Positions 13,663-15,214 of a DNA stretch of 15,214 nt are shown in pieces. The notes beneath the pieces were generated by a model. It had not been told where the DNA came from and did no database searches. It saw only the letters and a list, made by a program, of their open reading frames with translations. This stretch comes from Chloroflexota bacterium (lineage in GTDB: Bacteria > Chloroflexota > Chloroflexia > Thermomicrobiales > UBA6265), in NCBI GenBank assembly GCA_023424355.1, contig JAFAEA010000181.1:1-15214 (forward strand), in the 5' to 3' direction. Every line of letters starts with the position of its first letter. Position 1 is the stretch's first letter. A program made the translations under genes and the position numbers.

Positions 13663-14036
13663 GGGAGGGCCTTTCTTTCAGCACCGATTCTCTGGCGACC
13701 TGTTGAAAAAGACAATGTGGAAATCAGTATCGGGCCGCTCTCCATAAATTACCATGCCGCTCCACACGTTATGAAGTTCCTTCGTGCTCACAATGATTTC
13801 CTGAGAACCACAAAATATCTCGCCGGGAATGCAAAATACCCGCAAAACAGCGTAGACTACTGCCATACCTCTGTGGGGGAGGTGAGAGACCGGCGGCACA
13901 CAGCCGCACCGGTATTGCACTTGGCACAAAAGTGTTTCAGCCCGCGACCAGCCTTTGCTCGCACGTAGTTCTGCTGCACCTGTGCCGTCATCGTTGCACC
14001 CGTATTCCGGGTTCGAGGGGAAAGAGAGTTCGTTTC
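13663..14036. other. 374-bp region between DUF1304 and spoVS-type genes
   Basis: Apart from the doubtful 37-codon frame on the minus strand, no gene is supported. It has a -10-like TAGACT (13853-13858) in the same GCG-TA..CT setting as the other candidate boxes, and downstream of it a hairpin ACCGGCGGC / GCCG-ca-CCGGT (13889-13913, loop ACACA, 2-nt bulge). That leaves a long structured leader of about 170 nt before the spoVS-type ATG. No known riboswitch or small RNA is recognised. Confidence 0.45.
13678..13791 (-). CDS. Possible 37-aa protein ahead of the DUF1304 gene
   Basis: From GTG 13789-13791, with AGGAA 7 nt upstream, a 37-codon frame (STKELHNVWSGMVIYGERP, then DTDFHIVFFN) ends 15 bp before the DUF1304 start on the same strand. 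The alternating hydrophobic pattern looks protein-like and codons are not unusual, but the frame is very short and no family is recognised. A longer frame from ATG has no ribosome site. Confidence 0.25.
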   Translation of the reverse strand: MSTKELHNVWSGMVIYGERPDTDFHIVFFNRSPENRC

Positions 14037-14678
14037 ATGAACCGTTTTTTCAGCAAGCTGAACCTCGCTGATATCAAGATCAAGGCTGAAGGCAACAGTT
14101 TTCCGCCCGATGACGATGAAGCCCAGCAGGATGAGCCGGTAGTGGCTGCAGAGGTGCCTGTAAAAGCCGATGTGGAACAGTCCGGCCCGGCTGCGACCTT
14201 TCAGTACGCCGATACTTCCGTGGCTGAACCAATCGCTGAAGATGCCTACATCCCGGCAGATTTCACGCCAGAAACAGTCGAGTCTCCGGCTAACAATAAT
14301 GGTCAGCGCGAATACTCCTACGAGGAATCGACTGCCCTGTACTCCGCCACCGAATCCGTGAATGGAAACGGTCACGTGGTTACAGAGATCGTGTCCGATG
14401 GCATTGTCATTGGTATCGGTGAAGTGTTGAAAGTCTCCGCCCGATCCCGACCGAGTGCCGTTGCAGGTGCCATCGCCGGTGTTGTGCGTGAGGCTGGCAA
14501 GGCCGAAGTTCAGGCTATCGGTGCTGGTGCCACCAACCAGGCCATTAAGGCTGTGGCCATTGCTCGCGATTACCTGAGCGAAAGCGGAATTGAAGCGGTG
14601 TGCGTACCGGCTTTCATCGATGTCACCATCGAGAATGAAGATCGCACCGCCATCCGCCTCGTGGTGGAGCCACGCTAA
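14037..14678 (+). CDS. SpoVS-domain protein with long acidic N-terminal extension
   Basis: The C-terminal 84 residues (about 130-213) match stage V sporulation protein S nearly end to end: VLKVSARSRPSAVAGAIAG, EVQAIGAGATNQAIKAVAIAR, VCVPAFIDVTIE and DRTAIRLVVEPR. SpoVS is an Alba-like small domain, found also in non-sporulating bacteria, and suspected to bind nucleic acid. Bacillus SpoVS is only about 86 aa; here a 129-aa extension precedes it, starting with a basic amphipathic segment (MNRFFSKLNLADIKIK) and then a Asp/Glu/Pro/Ala-rich, probably disordered stretch, and ending in VTEIVSDGIVIGIGE. ATG 14037 is chosen because the conserved basic start follows and AGAGAG lies 8 nt upstream; an earlier in-frame start at 13932 has poor composition. 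It is 9 bp upstream of the PHP gene, so likely an operon. A role in RNA or nucleoid biology alongside rny is an inference. Confidence 0.92.
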   Translation: MNRFFSKLNLADIKIKAEGNSFPPDDDEAQQDEPVVAAEVPVKADVEQSGPAATFQYADTSVAEPIAEDAYIPADFTPETVESPANNNGQREYSYEESTALYSATESVNGNGHVVTEIVSDGIVIGIGEVLKVSARSRPSAVAGAIAGVVREAGKAEVQAIGAGATNQAIKAVAIARDYLSESGIEAVCVPAFIDVTIENEDRTAIRLVVEPR

Positions 14679-14687
14679 ACGGAAACA

Positions 14688-15214
14688 ATGACAGAAAATA
14701 CACGCCATCGAATTGATCTGCATACGCATACCACGGCAAGCGATGGTCAGGATACCCCTGCTGAATTGGTGAATTTCGCCGTTCAGCAGGGAGTTTCTGT
14801 GCTCGGCGTTACTGATCACGATACGATCGATGCTCTCGCCGAAGTCGCTGACTTTGCTGAACAGGCCGGGATCACGCTTGTTCCCGGCGTGGAGCTGAGC
14901 ACCACCGTCGATCGCGCAGAAGTACACGTGCTTGGGTATTTCGTGAATACCGAGGATGATGATTTCACCGGCGCACTGGCAGAGCTGGCCCTGAGCCGAT
15001 TGAATCGCATTGTCCGCATGATCGAGAAGATCCAGTCACTCGGGTACGACATCGATGGCGATGCAATCGTGGCGCAGTCCGAGTTCGGCAGTATCGGCCG
15101 ACCTCACGTCGCCCGCGCGCTGATGGAGATTGGTGCCGTGAAGGATGTAAGCGAAGCGTTTGATCGCTTCCTCAAGGCCGGTCGACCGGGGTATATCCCG
15201 CGCGATCCGTTCTC
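14688..15214 (+). CDS. PHP-domain phosphoesterase, RNase AM/YciV-like (3' end outside window)
   Basis: The first 175 codons are visible and the frame is open to the window edge. PHP metal-binding motifs are all present: LHTHTTASDG (His12, His14, Asp19), VTDHDT (Asp43, His44, Asp45), PGVELS (Glu69), VHVLGY (His80) and GRPHVARALM (His140), plus the FLKAGRPGYI motif. This matches the family of E. coli YciV/RNase AM and of 3',5'-nucleoside bisphosphate phosphatases, which trim short RNA ends or pAp-type nucleotides with metal ions. The start follows the spoVS-type stop by 9 bp with GGAA just upstream, so the two genes are probably cotranscribed. The remainder of the protein (about 100 residues) is missing, so the exact substrate group cannot be settled. 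Confidence 0.9.
   Translation, partial: MTENTRHRIDLHTHTTASDGQDTPAELVNFAVQQGVSVLGVTDHDTIDALAEVADFAEQAGITLVPGVELSTTVDRAEVHVLGYFVNTEDDDFTGALAELALSRLNRIVRMIEKIQSLGYDIDGDAIVAQSEFGSIGRPHVARALMEIGAVKDVSEAFDRFLKAGRPGYIPRDPF

Noticed and set aside
13770..13968. 66-codon plus-strand frame before the spoVS-type gene
   Set aside because: It has no ribosome-binding site and mixed composition, and it overlaps the candidate promoter and hairpin.
13857..14927. 356-codon minus-strand frame across the spoVS-type and PHP genes
   Set aside because: It overlaps two well-supported plus-strand genes and its product has no recognisable domain; it arises from their codon bias.
1..15214. Mobile elements, CRISPR arrays, tRNA or rRNA genes
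   Set aside because: I found no transposase or integrase frame, no regularly spaced direct repeats, and no cloverleaf or rRNA-like stretch on either strand by reading.

Overview
The window (about 57% G+C by eye) looks like chromosomal core sequence from a Chloroflexota bacterium, most likely Thermomicrobia-like. The reasons are the order atpC ... murA, an RNase Y gene followed by a SpoVS-domain gene, several secreted proteins with Tat-type leaders and Thr/Pro/Ala/Ser-rich mature N-termini, and frequent GTG starts. The assignment is an inference; no rRNA or tRNA gene is present to anchor it.

Layout. Bases 1-389 hold the 3' end of atpC (ATP synthase epsilon subunit). Two minus-strand genes for exported proteins follow: a Tat-exported PQQ-type beta-propeller with a C-terminal SH3-like domain (598-2145) and a small four-cysteine secreted protein (2227-2793). 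murA (2938-4272) is divergent from them and has Asp where most MurA enzymes have the fosfomycin-reactive Cys. Two small minus-strand genes come next (74 aa, and a 65-aa microprotein with a Trp-centred 7-residue repeat). A single-domain response regulator overlaps a polyprenol-phosphate mannose synthase-like gene by ATGA (5064-6175). Then come a Tat-exported protein of unknown function and a GT4 glycosyltransferase (both minus), a YcaQ/AlkX-type DNA crosslink glycosylase (plus), and an ABM-family monooxygenase and a NYN-domain RNase-like protein with a LOTUS/OST-HTH-like domain (both minus). The NYN gene is divergent from rny (RNase Y). The window closes with a DUF1304 membrane protein (minus), a SpoVS protein with a long acidic N-terminal extension, and the start of a PHP-domain phosphoesterase running off the end.

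Functional themes. There is envelope work (murA, two glycosyltransferases, three exported proteins). There is RNA metabolism, with rny and the NYN gene back to back over a 295-bp control region and spoVS and a PHP phosphoesterase close by. There is also DNA repair (AlkX-type). Convergent gene ends are marked by long perfect stem-tetraloop hairpins, most without a U-tract. I see no mobile element, CRISPR array, tRNA or obvious defence island. The least explained items are the Trp-heptad microprotein, the SpoVS fusion, the NYN/RNase Y divergent pair and the 374-bp region before spoVS.
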